This document shows, one piece after another, positions 28,904 through 36,225 of a DNA stretch of 40,123 bases (positions are counted from its first letter, which is position 1; the number at the start of each line of letters is the position of its first letter). Source of the DNA: a virus. Below the pieces are notes generated by a model. It saw only the letters and a list, made by a program, of their open reading frames with translations. It ran no database searches and was not told the DNA's origin. The stretch spans positions 1-40,123 of IMG/VR virus record IMGVR_UViG_3300047508_000109; one strand, written 5' to 3'. A program made the position numbers and the translations under genes.

Positions 28904-29256
28904 GCGACTGGGCGAAGGCCGCTAAGGCGCGGTGCGACGCGGCGACGTCGGGGCCATGGAAGTCCGACGTGGGCATCTATGGCGACCCAGATGGCGATGA
29001 GGACCTCGGATACGCCCGAACGCCGGTGGTGACCCGCAAGCATGGGGAGCATTATGAGGCGTTCGTGAATCGGCTACAGCCGAACGCTCAGTTCATCGCC
29101 CACGCCCGCACCGACCTACCTCGCGCCCTCGCGGCGATCGAGGCCGCAGACCATGTCGCGTCGCGGTTCGAGGAACTGCTCGCACAGGTGCACCGTTGTG
29201 AAGGCTACTGCCCGCTATGCGGCGCCCTTGCCGCCTACCGGAAGGAGCGGCGATGA
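28900..29256 (+). CDS. Hypothetical phage protein (AATSGPW...AQFIAHARTDLP type)
   Basis: 118 residues from GTG 28900, overlapping the upstream stop as GTGA. It has the pattern of a common small phage protein family: an N-terminal helix with ARCDAATSGPW, a variable middle (VGIYGDPDGDEDLGYARTP), and QFIAHARTDLPRALAAIEAAD near residues 88-108. A CxxC pair (CEGYCPLCG) closes the protein. The family has no proven function. It often sits in early regions of temperate and lytic phages. Confidence 0.72.
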   Translation: MSDWAKAAKARCDAATSGPWKSDVGIYGDPDGDEDLGYARTPVVTRKHGEHYEAFVNRLQPNAQFIAHARTDLPRALAAIEAADHVASRFEELLAQVHRCEGYCPLCGALAAYRKERR

Positions 29257-29507
29257 CTCGGAGGATGTGTCCCGACTGCGGTCACCAGTGGATGCCGGGG
29301 TGCACGTTTCCATCTTGCGCCAAATGGCTCCCAGACCTGATCGCCCGCGAGCGAGCCGCATCGCGCGCTGCGGCTCTTGAGGAGGCCGCGTGGTGCGTCG
29401 ACCTTAGCCCGGATATTTGCCTGGTGATGTCCCGCGATGATGAGGCGGGACGCTGGGCCTGCGAGGGGATCAAAGCACTGCGCGCGGCCATCCGCGCCAT
29501 GAAGTAG
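29253..29507 (+). CDS. Small zinc-ribbon-like protein, last rightward gene
   Basis: 84 residues from ATG 29253, overlapping the upstream stop as ATGA. The first 22 residues hold CPDCGH and CTFPSC, a probable zinc ribbon. A helix rich in Ala and Arg follows (LIARERAASRAAALEEAAW), and the end (ACEGIKALRAAIRAMK) is the common tail of small phage proteins. Its stop lies two bases from the stop of the convergent lipoprotein gene. Confidence 0.65.
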   Translation: MTRRMCPDCGHQWMPGCTFPSCAKWLPDLIARERAASRAAALEEAAWCVDLSPDICLVMSRDDEAGRWACEGIKALRAAIRAMK

Positions 29508-29509
29508 GG

Positions 29510-29860
29510 CTAGGGCGCTTCGTACGCGCGCCATGACTGCCGCGCGCGACGCACGAAGTACTGCCCCGGCCACCGCAACTGCGCCATCGTCTGCGCATCC
29601 GAGCACGACGCGTTTCCCGTCGTGAACACCAGCACATCAGGCGCTTCACCCGCGAGTGCGGCCGCATCGGCCAGCTCGGCGGTGTCACGATGCCACACTG
29701 CGCACACGGGCGGCACGTCCAGGGGTAGCGTGGACGCGGCCACGGGCTCATGCACGTCGTCGTAGGACGGCGAGGTGCCGATGCCGCCGCTGGTCGTATC
29801 GACGTCGCAGGACGCCAGCAGCGCCACCACGAGCGCGCTCAGGACGATGCGGGCGGTCAT
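29510..29860 (-). CDS. Lipoprotein of the lysis-like cassette
   Basis: 116 residues from ATG 29860, overlapping the upstream stop as ATGA. The N-terminus is a lipoprotein signal with lipobox L15-A16-S17-C18 (ARIVLSALVVALLASC). The mature part of about 99 residues has VPPVCAVWHRDTAELADAAA, PDVLVFTTGNASCSDAQTM and a basic end (YFVRRARQSWRAYEAP). Outer spanins (Rz1) are small lipoproteins, but this is larger and less Pro-rich, and Asp at position +2 after the Cys is the E. coli signal for staying in the inner membrane. It may be a spanin variant or an exclusion lipoprotein. Confidence 0.7.
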   Translation of the reverse strand: MTARIVLSALVVALLASCDVDTTSGGIGTSPSYDDVHEPVAASTLPLDVPPVCAVWHRDTAELADAAALAGEAPDVLVFTTGNASCSDAQTMAQLRWPGQYFVRRARQSWRAYEAP

Positions 29861-30144
29861 GACACCGCCTCGTAGGTCTGCTCGAAGATATCGCATCGGC
29901 AGGGGTAGATTTCGCCCTTCACGCCCGTGATGAGCATGTCTCCTCGGTTAAGGCGCATGGTTCCTTCTAGCGTCGGGATCAGGTAGCAATCATCGCTCTC
30001 GTGTGTGATCGGATGGCCGGCGTAGATGAATGACCAGGGCATCCCATTGTGGACGCTGGTATTGTCGGGTGCGGCGAGGCCATGCGCGACAAGCTCGTCG
30101 AAGGTGATGGCCTCGATGACTACGGGGCGCTTACGGAACCTCAC
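29857..30144 (-). CDS. Conserved phage protein (RKRPVVIEA family)
   Basis: 95 residues from GTG 30144, overlapping the holin-like gene stop as GTGA. Start MRFRKRPVVIEAITFDEL and end GDMLITGVKGEIYPCRCDIFEQTYEAV are the hallmark of a very common small phage protein family with a compact beta fold. Its function is not known. It lies in the last part of the leftward unit among lysis-like genes, as it often does in other phages. Confidence 0.85.
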   Translation of the reverse strand: MRFRKRPVVIEAITFDELVAHGLAAPDNTSVHNGMPWSFIYAGHPITHESDDCYLIPTLEGTMRLNRGDMLITGVKGEIYPCRCDIFEQTYEAVS

Positions 30145-30503
30145 GGCTTCACCGTGGTGATGATAACGCCCGACGCGGGCGGCACGTCCTTGGCCAGCAT
30201 CGCCTTCACGGCAGCCGTCTGCTGCAACATGACGAGCTCGGCGGCGCTCAAATCGGGCAGGCCGGCTGCCTTGAGCGCGTCCACGATGGACTCGATGTAC
30301 TTGTCGTATTTCGCCACGCCGCTCATCGCGGGGTTGCCAGCGGACGCGAGTTCCACGGCCTGGAAGGCGAGGCCGGCGTATTTCAGCACGGTGTCGCGGC
30401 GGCTAGTATCCGGCACGAGCTCGCGGAACAGGAAACCAAGGCCCTGCTCCACGAGCGAAGTACCGAGGGGGGACGACAGGAAGGACCAAATCAAGCTCCA
30501 CAT
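30141..30503 (-). CDS. Holin-like or lysis-associated protein (tentative)
   Basis: 120 residues from ATG 30503, with TAGGAG upstream formed by the previous stop codon. The N-terminus (MWSLIWSFLSSPLGTSLVEQGLGFLF) is hydrophobic and Trp-rich, enough for a weak membrane helix. A long helical region (VLKYAGLAFQAVELASAGNPAM, YIESIVDALKAAGLPDLSAAELVMLQQTAAVKAM) follows and resembles the C-terminal domain of LLH-type phage holins. Placement between a membrane protein and the lipoprotein fits a lysis cassette. The holin call is tentative. Confidence 0.5.
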   Translation of the reverse strand: MWSLIWSFLSSPLGTSLVEQGLGFLFRELVPDTSRRDTVLKYAGLAFQAVELASAGNPAMSGVAKYDKYIESIVDALKAAGLPDLSAAELVMLQQTAAVKAMLAKDVPPASGVIITTVKP

Positions 30504-30514
30504 TTCGGTGACTC

Positions 30515-30907
30515 CTACGGTGTTGGGACCGGCTTCGCGCCGGTCGCGCGCGCGACTGCGGTGAGCTGGTCACGTATCCAGTGCATGTCGTCTACCATGT
30601 CGGCGAGGGTGGCGTCCACGGCAGCTTGGTGAGTACGCATGTCCTGCATGGCGGACTGCAACGCGCCTAGCTGGGCCGTGGTGGTCGCCGACGTGGCGGC
30701 GAGGGCCGCGCCAGCGCCCGCGCGCACCTGCTCGAGCTGCGGTGAGCGGACAACGTCATGGCTCCAGGTAGCGTAGGCAACGCCAAGGAGCACGCATAGC
30801 CCGGCTGCGCCAAGGATAGCGCGCAGGTTCTCGGCGCGCTTGGCGACGGGAGCGAGTGGGTCTGGTGGAGGTGAGGTGATGGGCGTGACCGGTTTTGGCG
30901 GCTTCAT
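30515..30907 (-). CDS. Membrane-anchored coiled-coil protein (spanin- or holin-like)
   Basis: 130 residues from ATG 30907, with TAGGAG (stop codon of the tailspike gene) upstream. A Pro-rich cytoplasmic start (MKPPKPVTPITSPPPD) is followed by one membrane helix (AILGAAGLCVLLGVAYATW, about residues 31-49) and a long helical, Ala/Gln/Met-rich region (ALQSAMQDMRTHQAAVDATLADMVDDMHWIRDQL). That is the layout of an inner spanin (Rz) and also of some coiled-coil holins. It pairs well with the lipoprotein two genes downstream. The exact role is inference. Confidence 0.6.
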   Translation of the reverse strand: MKPPKPVTPITSPPPDPLAPVAKRAENLRAILGAAGLCVLLGVAYATWSHDVVRSPQLEQVRAGAGAALAATSATTTAQLGALQSAMQDMRTHQAAVDATLADMVDDMHWIRDQLTAVARATGAKPVPTP

Positions 30908-30920
30908 GTCGCGATGGCTC

Positions 30921-33404
30921 CTAGGTCCCAATTCTTGTCCACTTGCTCGTCGCGGCATTGTAGCGAAGCGTCAAGGAAGCACCAGCGGCGACCGTGTAGA
31001 CGTCCTGGATGTTGCCTGCGGTGGTGGTCGCCCATCCGCTAGGAGCGTACAGCGTGATGGTGGACCCGTTGTAGGCGAGCTGGGACGCTACCGTGGCCGA
31101 GACGTTGATGGTCGCGATGGCGGTCGTCCCGGTGACGCTGGCCGTGTCGTAGTCGGGGTTCCACGTGATGGTCGTTCCGCTAGCGATGTCCGGCCCCACA
31201 TCGTCACTCATCCGCAGATTCTGCGCGGTGGCTACGGTGTGGTACATGCCGTTCCACTTGTTGCCCCGGCCCTTGATTGCGCCAGCTGGCACAGACGTCG
31301 AGTAGTAGATGGCCGACCCCACCGATGCGTGCGTGGCGTCGGCCGACAGAATGTCGCAATCCTGAAAGTACACGATGTCGGTGGATGTCTTGCCGTTGAA
31401 CTGGACCACGCCATCGCTGGACCCAGACCTACCACGCCAGCGCACGCGCGAGAAGCGTCCGCCCATGCAGTTACCGCCGATTTGGGCCAGGCGCGAGATG
31501 CTGCCCGCAAGGAGCGCCTGCGTCCAGTTCACGTCGCTGATTTCGAACCAACCGCCGCCACTGCCATCCACCGCTACAAGCAGGTAACCGCTAGCGCCAG
31601 CGAGCGGAACGCTGCTGGCGCTCTGCGACGAGTCGAGTGCGATGACCTCGATGCCGCGTGCGGATAGGTGGATTGGATGCGACAGGTTGAACACCGCGCC
31701 GAACCCGCCGCTCGACAGCGAGTTAACCAGGTTGACGATTAGCCCGTCCACGACGAGATGCGTTCCGTACTGCACATCGTCGTAGGACTGGAAGGTGTAG
31801 CCGCCGATGATATTTGGCTTGTGGGTGCACCCGACTGCGGTCGTGGACGAGCGCACGTTGACCGCGACGGGGCATTCGAAGTTGCAGCCCACCATGCGAG
31901 TCATCCCTCGTTCGGACGTGAGGATGCCGACGAACCCATATGCGCTCTTGAATGTGCAGTCAGTGAAGAGACTTCGGGACACAACCGACGACGTCCCCCA
32001 AACCTGGATGCCGAACTTGGAGTTCGGCCAGTTCTCCATGATGACGTTATCGCAAACCAGGTCGACGCCCGGGTTGATGTAGCAAATGTGAGAGCCGCCG
32101 ATGGTCGATGATGTGAACCCGCCCACGCAATCGGTGTCGTGAAGCCAGCTGTCCTTGATGAGCAGCGCTCGGCCGTTCCAAGGGACGTCGGTGGACATGA
32201 AGACGGCGTGAAATCCGCCCTGGAGGTCGCAATTGTCAATCTTGACGCGCAGTACCGGCTTGCCACCGTTGACGCCACCGTTGATTCCAATGGGACCGCC
32301 GAATCCGTGCATCTTGCAGTCGCGAAACAGCACGTCCTGCGTGGCGGTCACCGATGCCGTGATTGCCGGGTTGTAGTTGTACATCGAGCTCACCGCCTCG
32401 GTGGCAGCATTGCCCGTCGTGCCCCAGTATTCGCCGATGAGCTCGAGGCCCGACATCGTGAGGTTGTAGTTCGCCGTGAGCGCATCGCTCGCCTTGGGGT
32501 TGTGGCTGATGACCGAGCACGTGTACCCGGCGAACAGGTAGTCGTTCGTGGTGAGTCCGGTGATTTGCGTGGCATCGGTCACCGTGATGGTGTTGGCGCC
32601 GCTGTTGACCGCTGTGACGCCGATTGTGAACGCACCATTCGCTCGCGGCGACGAGCCGTCGATGTTTGGCGACGCCTTGACGATGACGGTGTTCGGAGCC
32701 CACTTCGCTGCGTCACCAGCGGTCACGAGCGTAATCACGTTGCCGGAAATTGATGCGACGCGGCCGCGCTGAACGCGCGTGCTCGTCATGCGGATGATTG
32801 TCTTGCCGATGCCATCACCGAAGATGATGAGGTTGGGAAAGTCGACGATGCCGCAACCTGCGGTCGTGGTGTTGTCGTGCGTGGCGACCAAATCGTAGAT
32901 GAGGCCACCATTGCTCGGCAGGTAGATGGGCTTCTTCGTGGTGGCTGCCGCCTGTAGCAGCGTGTTCCACGCTGCCAGGTTGTCTGTCCCGATGGTGCCC
33001 GCCGTACCATCGGCGACCATGTTGTAGGGTACCTTGGTGGCATCCAGGCAATTCAGGCCCAGGCCAGCAGCGCCCGCTGCGCCGTTGGTGCCGTTGGTCC
33101 CATTGGTCCCGTTCGCACCGTTGTTGCCGGCTGGTCCCTGCGGACCCGTGATGCCTTGTGGTCCGGGTGGTCCCTGCGTTCCCGCGGGACCTACGGAGCC
33201 ATCCGTGCCGGAGCCATCAAGACCTCGCGGACCCTGCGCGCCAGTCGGACCCTGCGCGCCAGTCGGACCCTGGATGCCCTGCGCGCCGGGTGGACCGACC
33301 GCTCCGGGGGCGCCAGTCGGACCCTGCGGCCCGGCCGGACCCTGCTCCAGTGGGACCGAGGGGACAGTGACCGAGCCCGGGCGTAGTGGCGCGCTGTGAG
33401 TCAT
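30921..33404 (-). CDS. Tailspike with collagen-like stalk and pectate-lyase fold
   Basis: 827 residues from ATG 33404. Residues about 22-110 are Gly-X-Y repeats ([13 protein letters not shown]..., then GTNGTNGTNG), a trimerising collagen-like stalk. From about 118 the [17 protein letters not shown]...[27 protein letters not shown] segment opens a right-handed beta-helix typical of the pectate-lyase-3 superfamily. The region up to about 740 continues with short coils ([31 protein letters not shown]). The C-terminus ([15 protein letters not shown]...[18 protein letters not shown]) is a beta-sandwich tip. It should bind and possibly depolymerise host surface polysaccharide. Confidence 0.9.
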   Translation of the reverse strand: MTHSAPLRPGSVTVPSVPLEQGPAGPQGPTGAPGAVGPPGAQGIQGPTGAQGPTGAQGPRGLDGSGTDGSVGPAGTQGPPGPQGITGPQGPAGNNGANGTNGTNGTNGAAGAAGLGLNCLDATKVPYNMVADGTAGTIGTDNLAAWNTLLQAAATTKKPIYLPSNGGLIYDLVATHDNTTTAGCGIVDFPNLIIFGDGIGKTIIRMTSTRVQRGRVASISGNVITLVTAGDAAKWAPNTVIVKASPNIDGSSPRANGAFTIGVTAVNSGANTITVTDATQITGLTTNDYLFAGYTCSVISHNPKASDALTANYNLTMSGLELIGEYWGTTGNAATEAVSSMYNYNPAITASVTATQDVLFRDCKMHGFGGPIGINGGVNGGKPVLRVKIDNCDLQGGFHAVFMSTDVPWNGRALLIKDSWLHDTDCVGGFTSSTIGGSHICYINPGVDLVCDNVIMENWPNSKFGIQVWGTSSVVSRSLFTDCTFKSAYGFVGILTSERGMTRMVGCNFECPVAVNVRSSTTAVGCTHKPNIIGGYTFQSYDDVQYGTHLVVDGLIVNLVNSLSSGGFGAVFNLSHPIHLSARGIEVIALDSSQSASSVPLAGASGYLLVAVDGSGGGWFEISDVNWTQALLAGSISRLAQIGGNCMGGRFSRVRWRGRSGSSDGVVQFNGKTSTDIVYFQDCDILSADATHASVGSAIYYSTSVPAGAIKGRGNKWNGMYHTVATAQNLRMSDDVGPDIASGTTITWNPDYDTASVTGTTAIATINVSATVASQLAYNGSTITLYAPSGWATTTAGNIQDVYTVAAGASLTLRYNAATSKWTRIGT
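33050..33340 (-). repeat. Collagen-like Gly-X-Y coding repeats
   Basis: Short tandem repeats encode the stalk of the tailspike. The 18-bp unit GGACCCTGCGCGCCAGTC occurs twice in a row (33229-33264) and degenerate copies surround it. Such tracts change length easily. Confidence 0.85.
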
Positions 33405-33407
33405 CGG

Positions 33408-33641
33408 CTAGACGTAGCCTCGGGCGGTATGGAACTGGAGAAGTACCGCCGCAAGCACGGTCTGAAGGGCAGTCTGTTCCGCGGCGGCGAGCTGCGTAGC
33501 GAGGATTTGGAACGGCCCGTCCGGGTCTCCGGTGCCCTCAAGCTCAAGCACGGTCCGTCCGTTCGAGCGGCGCACATGCAGGGTAAGACCCGGGCTGGTT
33601 GGGGTCGGATCGGGCACGACAATGGTGACGGTCCTGGGCAT
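33408..33641 (-). CDS. Small tail-associated protein between fibre and tailspike genes
   Basis: 77 residues from ATG 33641 with TAGGAG upstream, formed by the stop codon of the fibre gene. The sequence (MPRTVTIVVPDPTPTSPGLT, then LHVRRSNGRTVLELEGTGDP) has two strand pairs and a final helix (LAAAEQTALQTVLAAVLLQF). It may be a small adaptor or chaperone for the tailspike. No family recognised. Confidence 0.65.
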   Translation of the reverse strand: MPRTVTIVVPDPTPTSPGLTLHVRRSNGRTVLELEGTGDPDGPFQILATQLAAAEQTALQTVLAAVLLQFHTARGYV

Positions 33642-33649
33642 GGTGTCTC

Positions 33650-35440
33650 CTAGGTGAAAAACGGGATGTACTTCGAGGTCCCGCCCTCGGTGACCTCGAT
33701 GAAGCCGCTCGGCGCGTTGGAGCTCGCGCCCGCCGTCCAAGTCGTCGACGGCGCGTCGCTCGTCTTGGTGATCTTGATATTCGGCGAGCCGGCCGAGATG
33801 CCGCTCAGATCGAGCAGCGCGTTCAGCTTTGTGGTTCCAGCACGGACGATGATCGCGAGGGGATTCGTGAGGGTCACCGAGCCGGCCGCCGCGACCGCGC
33901 CGACGATGTCCAACGTCGCTGCCTGGTCGATGGTGACCGCCGACGCATCGGTGAGCGTGAGCACATCGAGGCGCATCATCGACGCGCCGACGGTGGACGT
34001 CACCTGCGTGGACCCGGTGTACGTGATGGTGTGGGGCACGAGTTCGATACCCACGTACGTGGTCGCAGCCGCGGTGACACCCTGCGCGACCGAGCCGCCG
34101 AAGCGGGCGATGCGCGCTCCGGTGATACTGTTGGTCGTGCCGGTGATTTGCGGGATGGAGCCGAAGTCGTGGTGGCACGCGACGGTCATCACCTGAGTGC
34201 CGCTGGCCTGGAGGTACGTCGGCGCAGTCCAGACGTTCTCGCGCTGGAGAGCCACGGTCCCGTTCGCCCATGTCTGGACGATGCTGGTGAGGTCGGCCAC
34301 GCCGTTCGTGTGCGTGGAGCCGAATGCGTGCGTGACGCGTTCGACGGCGGTCGTGATGCCCGTGTTCGCGCTCGGGGTCGTGACGAAGAAGCTTCGACGT
34401 CCGCTCGTGTTCACGGTCCCGGTGACGTTCAGACCGCCGTTGGACGCCGACGACGACGTCACGTTGAGCATGGTCGAGACGACCTGGATTAGTGCGAGAT
34501 TCGTCGTGACGCCCGTCGCCGACACGGTCCCGACGCCGATGGAGGCCGCACCGTAGAGGTTGGTGCCCTGGAGGTGACCGCCGTTGGCGACGGTGCCGGA
34601 CTGCATCGTCTGGAGAAGCAGCGTCCCGTTCTCGGCCGCGTCCGTGATGGTGCGGCACAGTCCATGGATACGCGCCATCTCACGGTCGGTACCCGAACCG
34701 TTCGTCGCCCACAGGCTGATGTACGCCGATGCGCCACCCGTCGTGTTGATGGTCGAGTGGTGGATGAAGCGCCCCACTTCGAGCTGCGTCGCCGCGCCCG
34801 CGTCGGTGATGGTAGAGCTCAGCGGATTGACCGCGGCCGACATCGTAAGGCCGGCCGCAGTGACCACGCCCGACGCCACGGTGAGCAACGACGAGTCACC
34901 GAGCAGACCGCTCGCGCCCGCGAACGGGATCCGCGTAGAGGTGAGCCCGGTCGCCTGGAGCGCCGTCGCCGACAGGGTGCCGCTGCCCGACGTGAACGTG
35001 AGCGTCGAGAAGTCCTGCTGTAGCCCCGCGGTGCCGGTGACCGGGATGCGCGTGGCGGTAAGGCTGCTGTTGGTGACCGACGTCGCGACCACGCCCGCGC
35101 GCACGGTGAGCAGCCCCGTGCTGTCCAGCGTGAGCCCCAGTACGCCACCAGTCGCCCAGTTGAGCGTATCCGCGCCCGACGAATACATGCCGGTATTGGG
35201 GTCTGCCTTGAAGCTGTACGAGGGCGAGCCTACGGCGTTGATGCCGAGTTCAAGTTGCTTGGCCGTGTTGTCCCAAAAGAAGTTCGTGTTGTCCTGGGCG
35301 AAGACGGCCGAGCCGCTGAACAGTACTGAACCGGACGTGCCGCTCGTGAGCGTACCGCCGATGGACGCGGCCGTCCCGCCGCCCGTCGCGGCCGGCTGCG
35401 GGAGGTTGTCCAGGTTCGAGTCGAGGTCGTCGATCGTCAT
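33650..35440 (-). CDS. Tail fibre-like structural protein
   Basis: 596 residues from ATG 35440 with GAGGAG upstream and an ATGA overlap with the upstream stop. After a short start (MTIDDLDSNLDNLPQPAATGG) the protein consists of short strands with Ser/Thr/Gly/Ala: SGSAVFAQDNTNFFWDNTAK, LELGINAVGSPSYSFKADPNTGMYSSGADTLNWATGG (a motif frequent in phage fibre and head-fibre proteins) and many TS-TRIPV/F repeats. The C-terminus holds GTTNSITGARIARFG and ends EGGTSKYIPFF. It is probably a fibre or appendage that supports adsorption. Confidence 0.8.
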   Translation of the reverse strand: MTIDDLDSNLDNLPQPAATGGGTAASIGGTLTSGTSGSVLFSGSAVFAQDNTNFFWDNTAKQLELGINAVGSPSYSFKADPNTGMYSSGADTLNWATGGVLGLTLDSTGLLTVRAGVVATSVTNSSLTATRIPVTGTAGLQQDFSTLTFTSGSGTLSATALQATGLTSTRIPFAGASGLLGDSSLLTVASGVVTAAGLTMSAAVNPLSSTITDAGAATQLEVGRFIHHSTINTTGGASAYISLWATNGSGTDREMARIHGLCRTITDAAENGTLLLQTMQSGTVANGGHLQGTNLYGAASIGVGTVSATGVTTNLALIQVVSTMLNVTSSSASNGGLNVTGTVNTSGRRSFFVTTPSANTGITTAVERVTHAFGSTHTNGVADLTSIVQTWANGTVALQRENVWTAPTYLQASGTQVMTVACHHDFGSIPQITGTTNSITGARIARFGGSVAQGVTAAATTYVGIELVPHTITYTGSTQVTSTVGASMMRLDVLTLTDASAVTIDQAATLDIVGAVAAAGSVTLTNPLAIIVRAGTTKLNALLDLSGISAGSPNIKITKTSDAPSTTWTAGASSNAPSGFIEVTEGGTSKYIPFFT

Positions 35441-36216
35441 GCTCTCTCCTCGAGATACGCCGTGATTGCTGTGGCAGTACCGCCGATGGCCACAATCTCC
35501 AGGTACACGCGGTCGAACGCCGCGAGACCCGAGACGTTCTCGTTGTGCTGGAGGTTGTCGGCGCCGTCCTCTCCGATGGCCACGCCACCATGCAGCACGC
35601 CTCGCAGCGTCACGTCGGAGTTGGTGGCGCCCATCGGCTCCCAGGTGGTCCCGTCGGCCTTGCTGCGCCCCCAGGCGCGCAGCGTGCAGGTCATCGTGCC
35701 GCTGCCGGCCGTCGAGTGCATCTGGAAGGCGCCGCGGTCCTCGCCGCGCCAGCCGTAGCCCGAGCCGAGGCCGGCCTGGGCGCCCACGAGCGCGAAGCCA
35801 GCGAGAGCGCCGCTGGTGAACGCCGCACTGATGGCGAACGTGCCATTCGCTACCGCTTCGGTGTTCTTGCCGCCGTTGCCCTGCGGACCTGGCGTGGCGC
35901 GCTTCACGGTAACAGTGGCGCTCGAACTGGTCGCCGTGCACCCGCACACCGAGGCGTTGATGGCCGTGGCGATGGCGGCCGCCGTGGTCGTGCTCGAATC
36001 GCCGCCTGCGAAGACGACCGGGCGCAGGATATCGGTGGCGGTGAAGGTCGTGGTCACGAACTTGAACGTGAAGACGATTCCGTCCTCGCGCATGATCGTG
36101 AACGATTCCTGGTCGACGAGAGCCGAGCCAGCCACTGAAGTGATGGTGATGCCCGCCTTGGTATCGGCGGGTGGGCCGTTCGTGGCAGTCGCAGCAGCGA
36201 AAAAACGGATCGTCAT
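35437..36216 (-). CDS. Virion appendage-like protein
   Basis: 259 residues from ATG 36216 with TAGGGAGA upstream, formed by the stop codon of the previous gene. An N-terminal domain (ALVDQESFTIMREDGIVFTFKF ... AAAIATAINAS) follows the pattern of a beta-alpha module seen in phage structural proteins. The middle is Gly/Ala-rich (GALAGFALVGAQAGLGSGYGW), and the C-terminal half is strands ending in YLEIVAIGGTATAITAYLEERA. It is coupled to the fibre gene, so it may form the base of the fibre. Role inferred from position. Confidence 0.65.
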   Translation of the reverse strand: MTIRFFAAATATNGPPADTKAGITITSVAGSALVDQESFTIMREDGIVFTFKFVTTTFTATDILRPVVFAGGDSSTTTAAAIATAINASVCGCTATSSSATVTVKRATPGPQGNGGKNTEAVANGTFAISAAFTSGALAGFALVGAQAGLGSGYGWRGEDRGAFQMHSTAGSGTMTCTLRAWGRSKADGTTWEPMGATNSDVTLRGVLHGGVAIGEDGADNLQHNENVSGLAAFDRVYLEIVAIGGTATAITAYLEERA

Positions 36217-36225
36217 GTGGTCTCC

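Noticed and set aside
33408-34658. Large leftward frame overlapping the fibre gene
   Set aside because: Only its last 77 codons (from ATG 33641) have a good ribosome-binding site and normal composition; the rest is an out-of-frame His/Arg-rich shadow of the fibre gene.
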